64,000 nucleotides of DNA from Atrichornis clamosus (lineage: Eukaryota; Chordata; Aves; Passeriformes; Menuridae): NCBI GenBank assembly GCA_013400975.1, contig WBMZ01008948.1, positions 124,001-188,000 of the forward strand, written 5' to 3'. Each line of letters opens with the position of its first letter. Position 1 is the stretch's first letter. A model generated the notes under the pieces. The model made no database searches and had not been told where the DNA came from. It saw only the letters and a program-made list of their open reading frames with translations. Shown here one piece after another: positions 12,044-21,429 of this stretch. The position numbers and the translations under genes were made by a program.

Positions 12044-12680
12044 TTTCCAACGCTCCTGCTGCCGCGACCGTGGTCTGCAGCGAGCTTTGAGCAACACAAG
12101 ACTTTTGTTGTTATGATTTGAATGACTCAAATCCAGCCCGGCACATTCGTGTCCCTCTGGCTGCAGCAGCGGAGTGTGGAATTGCCCCGCAGCCGGCGGG
12201 CAGCCCCGCACATGGCTCAGCACCTGCAGCCCCCGTGCCCCGCGCTCATACAAAGAGGCAGGCGCACAAAGGACACAAATTCATGGGCGCTCTTTGATCC
12301 TGCTCGCCGTTTATCTCTCCCAAAGTCCCCAATCCTACCGGGATCACTGGTATTACACAGAAACCCCACTCCTCCTTTTGGCTATTTTAGGCCATTCTGA
12401 AAACCCTCTGGACAAATAAGGTGGATATATTCCAGCTACGGGCTCTGGCGGACCTTTGGAAAGCATCCTTAGGGCTCCCAGAACTTCGGAAAATGCAGGC
12501 AATTAGCTCGATGGGCTCTGACACCAGTGCCCGGTACCCACAGCAGAGCTGTGATCTCAGCACATGGGGCTGCAGGCGCTTGCCCTTTTCCCTTTTCCCC
12601 CCTGTTAATCAGCTCCTCCTGTACCAGCACATCAGCTCCATTGTCTGCGGCACCTCGGGAACTGGGGGCTTCTTGTGAAC

Positions 12681-12713
12681 GGGGAGGGGAAAAAAACGGA
12701 GAAAAAGAAAAAA

Positions 12714-12744
<31 letters not shown>

Positions 12745-12750
12745 AAAAGG
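12681..12750. repeat. Polypurine tract inside the CpG-rich region
   Basis: Seventy bases are A and G with a single C (12697): first GGGGAGGGG, then AAAAG-type units, ending in sixteen or more A's. Polypurine tracts near promoters can form triplexes and are length-variable. Confidence 0.92.
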
Positions 12751-12888
12751 CAGGCAGGAGCTCAGACCCTCCCGCTCACACACCAGATTGTGCTTATCTT
12801 GTTCCCAACGCGCCGTGCCAGGGAGCTCGGGGGGAGGATGAACCAACCCCCGAGGCGCGGGGCGGCAGCGGGACAGCCCCGCGCGGGC

Positions 12889-12922
12889 ACGGACGGACGG
12901 ACGGACGGACGGACGGACGGAC
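12889..12922. repeat. (GGAC)n tetranucleotide microsatellite
   Basis: Eight perfect GGAC units preceded by AC, with one CpG per unit. It is embedded in the densest part of the CpG-rich region and is followed by related but decayed GACAG and GACTGACAG motifs to about 12945. Confidence 0.95.
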
Positions 12923-13067
12923 AGAGAGACAGGACAGACTGACAGCCGGCGGGGACGGACAGCCCCTCCGGGGAATCCCGGCGGAGCATCCCGGGGGATC
13001 CCGGGCAGCCGCAGCCGCTCCGCCGCCGGAGCCATCCCCGAGCGCAGGGAGCGGGCTGGGAGCTGCT

Positions 13068-13087
13068 GGGGCGGGCGGATGATGTCA
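13068..13087. promoter_or_regulatory. GC box and CRE-like site
   Basis: GGGGCGGGCGG (13068-13078) matches an Sp/KLF GC box. It is followed directly by TGATGTCA (13080-13087), one transition away from the CRE palindrome TGACGTCA. The pair lies at the outer edge of the CpG-rich region. The motif matches are seen; their activity is inferred. Confidence 0.4.
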
Positions 13088-13299
13088 AAATTAGCAGCAT
13101 TTGCTATCTAAACCTCTGCTAGGCATAACAAAAGCGGACTGCTTTTGTTCTGAGAAGACAGGAACGCACATTTTAAAAAATTTCTATCTTTTACCGTGGC
13201 CCAATTCCACCACCTCCCTCCCCTCCCCCTTCTTTCCTCTGTATCCCAACGCACACGGGAACTGCCAAGGGTGAGAATCCTGGGATGGAATCAGAGAGG

Positions 13300-13526
13300 G
13301 CAGGGATAGGTTAGAGATTAGGGGGGGATTCCTCCCTGTGAGGGTGCTGAGGCCCTGGCACAGGTTGCCCAGAGAAGCTGTGGCTGCCCCATTCCTGGGA
13401 GTGTCCAAGGCCAGGCTGGACGGGGCTTGGAGCAACCTGGGAGAGTGGAAGGTGTCCCTGCCCATGGCAGGGGGTGGCACTGAGTGGGCTTTGAGGTCCT
13501 TCCCAGCCCAAATCAGTCTGTGATTA
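13300..13526 (+). mobile_element. CR1 LINE fragment, sense
   Basis: A 5'-truncated sense copy of the same subtype as 3499-3677: 'attcctccctgtgagggtgc', 'cccagagaagctgtggctgc', 'ggcttggagcaacctgggag' and a tail ending CAGTCTGTGATTACATGA. Its 3' end abuts the tail of the opposite-strand copy that starts at 13532. Confidence 0.93.
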
Positions 13527-13531
13527 CATGA

Positions 13532-13855
13532 ATATCCCAAGTTGGAAGGGACCCACAGGGATCATCCAGTCCAACCCCTGTCCCTGCACAGACACCCCAA
13601 CAATCCCATCCTGTTCATCCCTGGGAGCGTTGTCCAAACACTCCTGGAGCTCTGGCAGCCTTGGGGCCGTGCCCATTCCCTGGGGAGCCTGGTCAGTGCC
13701 CACCGCCCTCTGGGGGAAGAACCTTTTCCTGATATCCAGCCTAATCCTCCCCTGGCACAGCTCCAGCCCTTCCCTGGGTCCTGCCCCTGGTCAGACAGAA
13801 GGGATCTGTGCCCATCCCTCCACTTTTCCCATCTCACAGGATACTCTGAGTCAAT
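13532..13855 (-). mobile_element. CR1 LINE fragment, antisense, distinct subtype
   Basis: From the tail inwards (plus-strand reading): 'aagttggaagggacccacag', 'tcatccagtccaacccctgt', CCTGCACAGACACCCCAACA, 'tcatccctgggagcgttgtc', 'ttttcctgatatccagccta' and 'atcctcccctggcacagctc'. The GACACCCCAACAATCCC block is not found in the other copies here, so this is a different CR1 subtype. It ends near 'cttttcccatctcacagg'. Confidence 0.92.
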
Positions 13856-14211
13856 CATAGCACAGAACTGCTCTATTGCAAGAAACATTACTGGCACAAG
13901 AAACTTCAATAGAAATTTATCACTTTTTCAAAATTTTTTGTTGCTATTGTTAAATAAGAAGTCCTAGAGGAGACTGACCAGTGCTTGTGTCCAGTTTGCA
14001 GCAAGTTTACCTTTCCAGGAACTACAATTTGGCTATTTCTCATTCTGTTTAGTTTCTGAAAATCACTAATAGTCAACATTTAGGCTATAGCTGGCAACAG
14101 TGTCAAACAGGTACAGAGGAACTTAAGAGTTCAACAGTTACAACAAGAAAACCAAAAGTAGAATCTGAAGAAAGACTTTAAAAAACCATTCTGGCACTTG
14201 GACAAGTTTTT

Positions 14212-14300
14212 AAAACAAAACCAACAATCAACTAACCAAACCAAAAAACCCCAAGTAAACAAAAACCCCATAAAGCACCCCCATAATCCCCTCCCCAAAA
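14212..14300. repeat. A/C-rich low-complexity region
   Basis: The plus strand is almost free of G and T: runs of CCAAACCAAAAAACCCC-like sequence with no fixed period. Confidence 0.75.
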
Positions 14301-14409
14301 AGCCACAAGAATTTTAACACTGGTTCAAAAACATGAAAACCAAACCCCTAAACCTTAACCTGAGGCTCTTTTCCACGTAGACCTATCTAGTTCCCCAAGT
14401 GCCTGGATA

Positions 14410-14449
14410 ATAAGCTATATTTAGGGATCTATATAAGCTATATTTAGGG
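14410..14449. repeat. 17-bp direct duplication
   Basis: ATAAGCTATATTTAGGG occurs at 14410-14426 and again at 14433-14449, separated by 6 bp, a period of 23. Confidence 0.9.
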
Positions 14450-15209
14450 TTTCTGGTTTTACTCCTTGTCACTGTTCAGTTATAGAAGTGTCTTGTAACT
14501 TCTTAGAAAACTGCTTTGTGTAAGTTAAATCAAATGAGATGATAAATATATCTGAGTAAGAATTGGCAGTTTCTTTAGTGAAGTAAAGAAATCAGTAGGT
14601 TACACCTAAAGAGCATTCAGCAGTGTCACACTTTGTGTGGTATTTCCCTAAAACCACATTGTACAGGACAGGGCAAGTGGTGGGAACAAACAGATCATGA
14701 GAAAAGCAACTTGCAGGAAAAAATGGGTTTGATTTGGACCTTTAAAAGAATAATTTATTGTGAAGATTCTCTTTCAAATGTCCAGTTCCCTGTGCTGCCT
14801 GCACTAAATTTGCTGGGATTTCTTTCAGATCAGCCCCAGAGCTGGTGATTCCTAAGCAAACACAACTGGATAGCTGTGAGAAGCAACATTGCCCCCCAAC
14901 AGCATTAAACACTGCCCAAACTCAAGCCTGTTTCTCTTCCTGTATCCATATTCCCGTGGGCTTCGTTAGCTTGGCAATTTCCAAGTCATGGTGAGGATAT
15001 TTAGATTTTCGTATGAAAAATCTTTCATCCCAACTTTTCATCCCCTGTTTTTATCTAAAGAGGAGCTGAGGAAAGGCCCTTGAGACTCAGTGAACTGCTG
15101 GTGAGCCCCAACCTCCTGGCACTGCCTCCTGCCTTGGGTTTGGCCATTTGTGGTGGTGCCAAGAGGGTAACAGGAAATCCTTTTTCCTTTGTTTCCAAGA
15201 ATAAATGGC

Positions 15210-15387
15210 ACAAAAAAAAAAAGATTTTCCCTGGGGGAAAATTTTTGTGTCTAATTTTCTTGATATTCCTTTAAAAAAAAAAAAAGAAAAAAAAAAAAAA
15301 GATTTTCCCAGTGGGAACATTCTTGCGTCTAAGTTTCTTGATATTCCTTTAAAAAAAAAAAAAGAATAAAAAAAAGAAAGAAAAAAA
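15210..15387. repeat. 78-bp tandem duplication with A-rich tails
   Basis: Two similar segments (15223-15272 and 15301-15350) share 'gattttccc', 'cttgatattcctttaaaaaa' and the sequence between, at a period of 78. Each is followed by a poly-A run, and a third A-run precedes the first. The copies differ at several positions in the middle, so the duplication is not very recent. Confidence 0.88.
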
Positions 15388-16520
15388 TGATATATGTTCC
15401 ACAACCAAGGACAGCTATTGCCAGGATCAAGGAAAAAGGGGAAAACCAGCCTGAGACAAGTAAGCCCAGGAGACGCCAGCCAAAGACTTGATCCTGAAAT
15501 GAGACTTTTCAGAAAACTTATCCTTTGTCTCTTCACATACTGCAAAACAATTTCTTTCCCACCACCACATCCTTTCCATTAAAAAAAACCCCAACTATTT
15601 ATCACCTTAATGATCTATTCCTAAGCAGTGGGCTCTCGGTGCATGGAAGCCATGCACCCATGGATTTCCTGACAGCATCCAACACCGATTATCCCCCACT
15701 GCATGCAGAGAAAATGCTAATTAGGACTTTTGCAAATGAAAAGCCCCATGCTCTCAACACGTTCTTCATTTTCACTTGTCTTCCAGAGGAAAACAACAAA
15801 GAAAATTAAACTTCATCTCACGCTCACCCGGGATATAGAACCGGTTCTTTCAGAAAGGCATTTACCGAAACCTTTGACTTAGAATTCCCAGGCCTAATAC
15901 AAGTAGGGATTTTTGGATGTGCTGCAGCTCCAGCATTGGAGCCGTGAGCAGTTTGCTGAGAGTTTCTGTAGTCACCCAGAGTTCAGCCCTGGCGCTGGGA
16001 GAGGAGCCTCTGACAAGGCTTTCAAAAACAGCCACTAAAAAAGGGCCAAGTGAAAATGGAACATTGCACCACCTTCTCTTTTAGGGTGGTGTTCTTGCCA
16101 ATCCCTGTAGCTCTGAGGCTGGAGGAAAACAATCCACTGAGGAGGGAGAGCGTTGTATAAAATAACCCCGGCATGAAGCCAATGCCTCCTGGAGCTCCTG
16201 GTGATGTCAAAAGTGGGGGGAGATCAGGAAAATTGGCTTGTCTGGTGACAATCTTTAACCCTTCACAAAATATACACATATACCGAACTACTGCCATTTA
16301 CTTACTTAAACACTTTTATGAAATGCCAGGAACATTCCCGAAAAATATTTCACTTGCCCAGAAAAACAGTGTATCCCCCTACCCAGGTGAGGCACAGAAA
16401 TTGTAACAAGAAAATTGTTTTCCACAAGTCTTTCAAGCCTCCAGAGTGAAATCCTTCACTGGCCACACACAAAAACTTTGTGGTAGCCACTTGTGTATTG
16501 TGGAGCTCGGGAATTCCATA
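15388..16520. other. Non-coding sequence
   Basis: Unique sequence with no recognised repeat or exon. Frames of up to about 94 codons show nothing familiar. Confidence 0.4.
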
Positions 16521-16554
16521 GGACCCAGAGAGTGTGGTTCCCACAGTCATTCCA
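16521..16554 (-). repeat. 34-bp inverted dispersed repeat, copy 1
   Basis: The reverse complement of this segment is identical over 34 bp to 19859-19892 (core GACTGTGGGAACCACACTCT). Similarity stops abruptly on both sides. It is too long for chance in 64 kb. The origin is unknown: a fragment of an unrecognised repeat, or a short templated insertion. Confidence 0.9.
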
Positions 16555-16657
16555 TGATACCCTGCACACATCACATTAAAAAGTGGGATCATACAGGGAA
16601 TACAGACCAGGTGCACAAACCAAGGGCTTGGGAAATCAAATAGATGCTGAACTAGTT

Positions 16658-16701
16658 CCCTAACCCTAAACCTAGCCCTAAATGTAACCCAAGCCTAACC
16701 C
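16658..16701. repeat. Degenerate interstitial telomere-like hexamers
   Basis: In a continuous six-base register the sequence reads CCCTAA, CCCTAA, ACCTAG, CCCTAA, ATGTAA, CCCAAG, then CCTAACCC. This is about seven units of the vertebrate telomere repeat, three of them perfect. It is short and decayed, so it is an old internal telomeric tract or a chance CCTAA-rich run. Confidence 0.6.
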
Positions 16702-16750
16702 TTCCCCACCAGGGCAGGTGGAAGAACCGTGTTCACACGGAGCCCTCGGG

Positions 16751-16776
16751 CTTGGGGACACCCTGGGGACACCCCA
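16751..16776. repeat. Short direct repeat of TGGGGACACCC
   Basis: TTGGGGACACCC is followed at once by TGGGGACACCCC, and a looser GTTGGTGACAT trails it. A two- to three-unit, 12-bp tandem repeat. Confidence 0.7.
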
Positions 16777-16779
16777 AGG

Positions 16780-19700
16780 TGTTGGTGACATCCTCTGCAG
16801 AGGTGCCCAGAGGGTCAGGGACATAAATCAAGGGCTCTCCCCTCCATGTTAACTTGAAGGGAAGCTCTGCTGCCTAGAGACCCTCCAGGAACTCAAAACA
16901 AAGTGATTTGGCTTCAGGCAGCTCTCAGAGTTATGCACTCCCCCACAGATGAATACTCATCCTCATCTGATACTACCCTTTATTTTTGGTCATTAAGCCA
17001 CTCAGCTGCCAAAGCATCCATGGAGAAGGGTGGGAAGAAATTTGCTGTTCTCTGAATCCTGACTGTCCTTTCTGCACATCTGTTCCCTGAGCTCACACAA
17101 CCACTGGTTGATCAATTTGTTACAGAAGATGACAAATCCACCCCAAAATATCTACAAAGCTTAAACATTTAAATTTCTACATGATTTGAAACAGGTCTGG
17201 CAATTCAACACTCCAGAAGGGCCACAGAAAGGTTTAGGTATTAGGAAACAAAATATTTTCAGATGCCAGCTGAAAGCTGACAGAGGCCAACTCAAAATAT
17301 CCAGAATAAATATTGTGCAGGCTATGAAAGAAATTGTGCCAACCAATATATGTATAAAATATGTCCAATTTTACTTATTTTTCTCTTTATAATGGACATA
17401 AGCCGATTTTTCACATTAACCTTTATTCTTTCCAGATTTAGAAAAGTGGTTCTTTGAGGGCAAACATACCTCGTTGACGGGGACAGGAAATTTTTTGAAC
17501 AAAATGCAAGAAAAGTAGCCTGACTAGGAAATACCTGACAGAACACTGAGTGGGTCCATATTATTTGGTACATCCCATTTTATGGGTCATTCAAAGGCCA
17601 ATTTGCTCAACAGGTTCATGAGAACACATTCACTAACAAGAAGTCTTCTATCATCTTTCATTGTACTTAAAAATAATGGTCTTAATTTTGTCTAATCACA
17701 GCTCCAGAACAGGCTTTTTTGACCTGCTGAAGGGGACTAGATGTCACTTGTTCTTCACTTTAACACTAAGAAGATTTCACAGGTTTATCTGATATAATCT
17801 GAACAACTTTCCTCAAGGTCTCCTCTATTTTACTCCAGAGTTTTTAAACTTCACAAAATTATTGAATTTGTAATGAAGGAGTAGCATTTTTTACATCCTC
17901 ATTTGGTAACCCCCAGATATTATTTCAGCCCAGTTCTCAAAATTCAAAAGGACTTACTGCATGCATCTAATCCTTCCCCATCCTCCTCACTGATACCTCC
18001 CATGGAAAAAAAATCCAATGGAAGAAAAACCATTGTAATAAAATCTATTTGCAGCCTGGAATAGAGGTGGCAGCAATCCCTGGCTCTGGTAAATCACACA
18101 CCAGCTACATGATGCTCTTAAAATAAGTTTGCAGAGGAGCAGGGCGAGGGGAAATTGGGATTTTTTCCCGCATTGTCCTCCCAGACAAAGGCCCAGTGTT
18201 CCCATCACACTGGGAATGGGAACGGGAACAAAGTACAGTCAGGACTGAGCGTGGCCCAGTGTTGCTGTGCTGGGGACAAAGAGGATATCACAACATAGGG
18301 GGTGGGTGCTTAGGAAATGGTAATAAGGCAAATGCTTCACTATGAGAAGACTTTACACTGGATAATAATGGAAGATTAATTACAGAGGGCCTTCAATTTG
18401 AATAAGGTTAAACAGAACAGCTCCCACTGTTTTGTTCCAGCAAGGTTAAAACGACATAATGTGGGAAAAAGTCACATCCTCAACCCAGAGCATCTCCAAA
18501 GGAAGACTTGTACCAAAACAACTGTCAACTTGAGAGGGAGGGACTCTGCCCCAGCTTTATCAAAGGAAGTCTGTGCCTTTGATGCACTTTTCAGTGTGCA
18601 GGGATGAGAATAAAAGATGCAAGGTACACATTTGATATGCAGTGTTAACAGGGCGAAGCATTTCTTTCTAAATTGAGTGATCAAAGTGAAATCCCAGTTC
18701 GGGCAGTGCCTCCTGTGACAGAGCTCTCTGAAGTTGGGACTTGTGCTTTTATCAAAATGCTGAGCCACAGAAACAGGAGTGACATCTCCACGCAACTGTG
18801 CCCCAAAGCAGCACAGAACTGCCAGGACAGGTCAAATGTTTCCAGCACAAGGGTTGTAAAAACCTGAGAGAGAGGTGGTTTGGGCACAAACACACCTTCC
18901 CTCCCTCCCTCCCCTTCATGCTCCTCCAAGAACAAACACAGGGTTTGAAGCTAGAACTGAATTTCAAGCTGGAAATCCTGGAAAAGAGCAAATGATCCAC
19001 TCTTAGAAAAATCCAGCTATTTGGTCAATGCCTTTGCTGTGTGTGCATTGCAAGGTAAAGCTGTGTGATGTGCAGTTGATAGAGAACAGGGCATTTCTGT
19101 TAGTTCAAACCTAAAACTACATCTATTTTTACTACAGTACCTGAGTGGATCAGTTGAGACGCTGCTTCCTGTTTCCAATGAAGTCCTGAGGTGACAGCAA
19201 AAGAATAAAATTATACAGTATTAAAGTATAAACCAAGTTAAAAGCATAAACTATTCAAAAATGCTATGTCCTTAAACATCATCAACTTTATATTTTCTTC
19301 CTTCTTACTGACATTTCAGAGTACTTAGCATGCCATTAAACATGAGAGGAACAAACAACCCAAACCAAACAAAAAACCCAACAGACCTTTCCTAGACTAG
19401 AGGAAGTGGAATTAGAGGAACATGTCTGAATTAGTCACAAAGTGATCCATTTCCAACATTCTAGAAGCAGTCTACCCTTCTGCATCTGAGTGAGCCACAA
19501 TACTTTGTCCTAGGAACGACACAAGTCCTGCTGTGGGTACCACTACACTGAGCATTTCCAGAACCTCTCCTGCCTTCAGCCTTGCACGGGGTGCACTCAG
19601 CAGGAAAATCCCAGCTCAGTCCCCGTTTTGGTGCAGGGACACAGTGGTAAATACATGCCACAAGTGCCCTCCCCAAAGGACTGGTGGGGTGACACAAACC

Positions 19701-19858
19701 CAACCACCATCCCAGGGAACAGCACTTGCAGCTTCCAAGGACAGACTCCTGGCCACATTGCTTTCATCCTCAGCACTGAGCAGAACTGGCACAGCTGCAG
19801 GGAATGGGAACCTGGGCTGAATTCTTCTGGCACAGCCTCCTGCAGTTGAATCCTTCCC
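16780..19858. other. Non-coding sequence, no repeat recognised
   Basis: Three kilobases of unique, mostly AT-rich sequence. The last 400 bases are more GC-rich and carry overlapping open frames on both strands (for example 19597-19917 minus, 106 codons), none with a recognisable domain. Confidence 0.4.
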
Positions 19859-19892
19859 TGGAATGACTGTGGGAACCACACTCTCTGGGTCC
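19859..19892 (+). repeat. 34-bp inverted dispersed repeat, copy 2
   Basis: Exact partner, in opposite orientation, of 16521-16554. The bases just outside (C at 19858, C at 19893) already differ from the partner. Confidence 0.9.
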
Positions 19893-21102
19893 CTGGTGCT
19901 CTGCTCACACCGGGCATCCCATCACCTCATCTGCCCAATAACACAACAGCTCCTTCTACAGGCTGTGGCTTTGTGCTCTCTACCCAAAAAGGCACCTATG
20001 GGGTTGTCCTGCAGAATTATTGCAGCAGAAAGCTCAGCTGAGACATTGTAAGTCCTGAGGAAGTTCTCTAATTTGAGCAGCAATATTTTAACTGCAGTGT
20101 GGTGCTACTAATTACCCTTGCTCTCACTGAGCATGACTCCAGGTTTATTATAAACATATATATACATAAAACACAGAGTTACATTTTTAGGGTGAAGCCA
20201 GTTTTCCCACAGGCTGCAGTAAAACATTAGCCAAAGCATCATCATTTTTAAAGGGTTACCTCTCCATTTATATCCCTTACACATATGGCCATAGATCAAC
20301 CTTTGCTCACATAGCCATAAACATGTATGGTCTGTGGAGGTTCATAAAATTCACATCAGAATTGCATTAGTTATATTTACAGTGGGTATTCATAAATCAG
20401 TGGCAAACCTTTACTTTTAATCCCAAGATTACAAACATGTTTACAAAAATAAACAGAGTGGTGTGAAGGGAGGAGGCCATAAAAGCAGCAAGAATCAGCT
20501 GTACAGGAATGGAAACAAAACATATTGTCCAAATGGCTTTTAACTAAAGCACTAAAGCTTTAAAATAGCTTTGGGGAGCTTATTCCACCCTATAATTTGT
20601 TTGCTTCCACAGTTCAAGATTTGTGAATAGTGATGAATTTTGAGGGGGTGGCTTACATATGTCGGCTTTGTGGCTGGGTGTTGGTTTAACAACTGAACTT
20701 CATTTACTGGTAATTAAGTTCCCTGCCTAACACAGTGTGCTGTGGGAGTGCCAGCCTGCTCCCTCAGTGGGGCTTTTTCCCTTCCTTTTAACCCAGACCT
20801 GCAAAAAAATCTTCCCTCAACAGTTTTGGCCCCTCGTTCTATAAATAAATATTTATCAGACACCGTCTTTGTGCAGCAGCGGTGCCGTGCATACAGAGGA
20901 GATGCTAATGAGCAGTGATTAGCCTCAACCCCAGCACACCCTTGACTGTGGGGCCGACTGACATTGAGCACTCCTGACCCCGGGGACTCCTCACACAATC
21001 CCAAAGAGCAGGATTACAGCTTCATTAAGAATCCTTGTTTTTCCTCCTGAAGTCAGGTGTCCAAGACAGCCCCCAGCACCCAAAACCTCCACTTAGGAGA
21101 GG

Positions 21103-21139
<37 letters not shown>

Positions 21140-21140
21140 G
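21103..21140. repeat. (CA)n(TA)n compound microsatellite
   Basis: Nine CA units run straight into about ten TA units, then GTATTTACATATA. A compound dinucleotide array, likely polymorphic in length. Confidence 0.97.
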
Positions 21141-21189
21141 TATTTACATATAGGAAAAAGCACAGCTCTCAGCAAAAATACCCATCTTA

Positions 21190-21422
21190 GAGTCATAAGT
21201 CTCAGATTCCTGAAGAGTGGGAAGGACCTCCAAGGTCATCCAGCTCAGCCATGAACCTGGCACTGCCAAATCCACCACCAAACCGTGTCCCCTCAGCACC
21301 ACATCCGCACATGTTCTGAACACTTCCAGGGATGCCGATTCCACCACTGCCCTGGGCAGCCTGTGCCTTTCAGTGAAGAAATTTTTCCTAATATCCAACC
21401 TAAACCTCCCCTGGTGCAACCT
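21190..21422 (-). mobile_element. CR1 LINE fragment, antisense
   Basis: Plus-strand reading: degraded tail 'agattcctgaagagtgggaa', 'cctccaaggtcatccagctc', 'gaacacttccagggatgccg', 'gggcagcctgtgcctttcag' and 'ccaacctaaacctcccctgg'. About twenty bases are missing between CAGCCTGTG and CCTTTCAGTGAAG relative to the copy at 4411-4670. The 3' tail is more diverged than in other copies, suggesting an older insertion. Confidence 0.9.
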
Positions 21423-21429
21423 ATATATG

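Larger units (their letters stand above)
12050..13087 (-). promoter_or_regulatory. CpG-rich region, probable promoter
   Basis: CpG density rises sharply against the surrounding AT-rich sequence, most strongly at about 12820-13079 (for example 'cgaggcgcggggcggcagcg'). It lies immediately upstream of the minus-strand candidate exon at 11967-12043, which gives the likely direction. No TATA box is evident. A plus-strand start is also possible: a donor-like CAAGG|GTGAGA lies at about 13263-13273. The island is split by a polypurine tract and a GGAC microsatellite. Confidence 0.55.
13870..15222. other. AT-rich non-coding sequence with small duplication
   Basis: This stretch contains an A- and C-rich low-complexity run at about 14212-14300 and a 17-bp duplication at 14410-14449. 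No exon or transposon is recognisable. Confidence 0.45.

Noticed and set aside
12380..12395. MEF2-like CTATTTTAG upstream of the candidate exon
   Set aside because: It is nine bases, one short of the MEF2 consensus spacing, so it is not a true match.
12469..13035. A 188-codon minus-strand frame
   Set aside because: It consists largely of translated polypurine and GGAC repeats (poly-F and repeated SVRP), as expected of a CpG-rich promoter rather than a protein.
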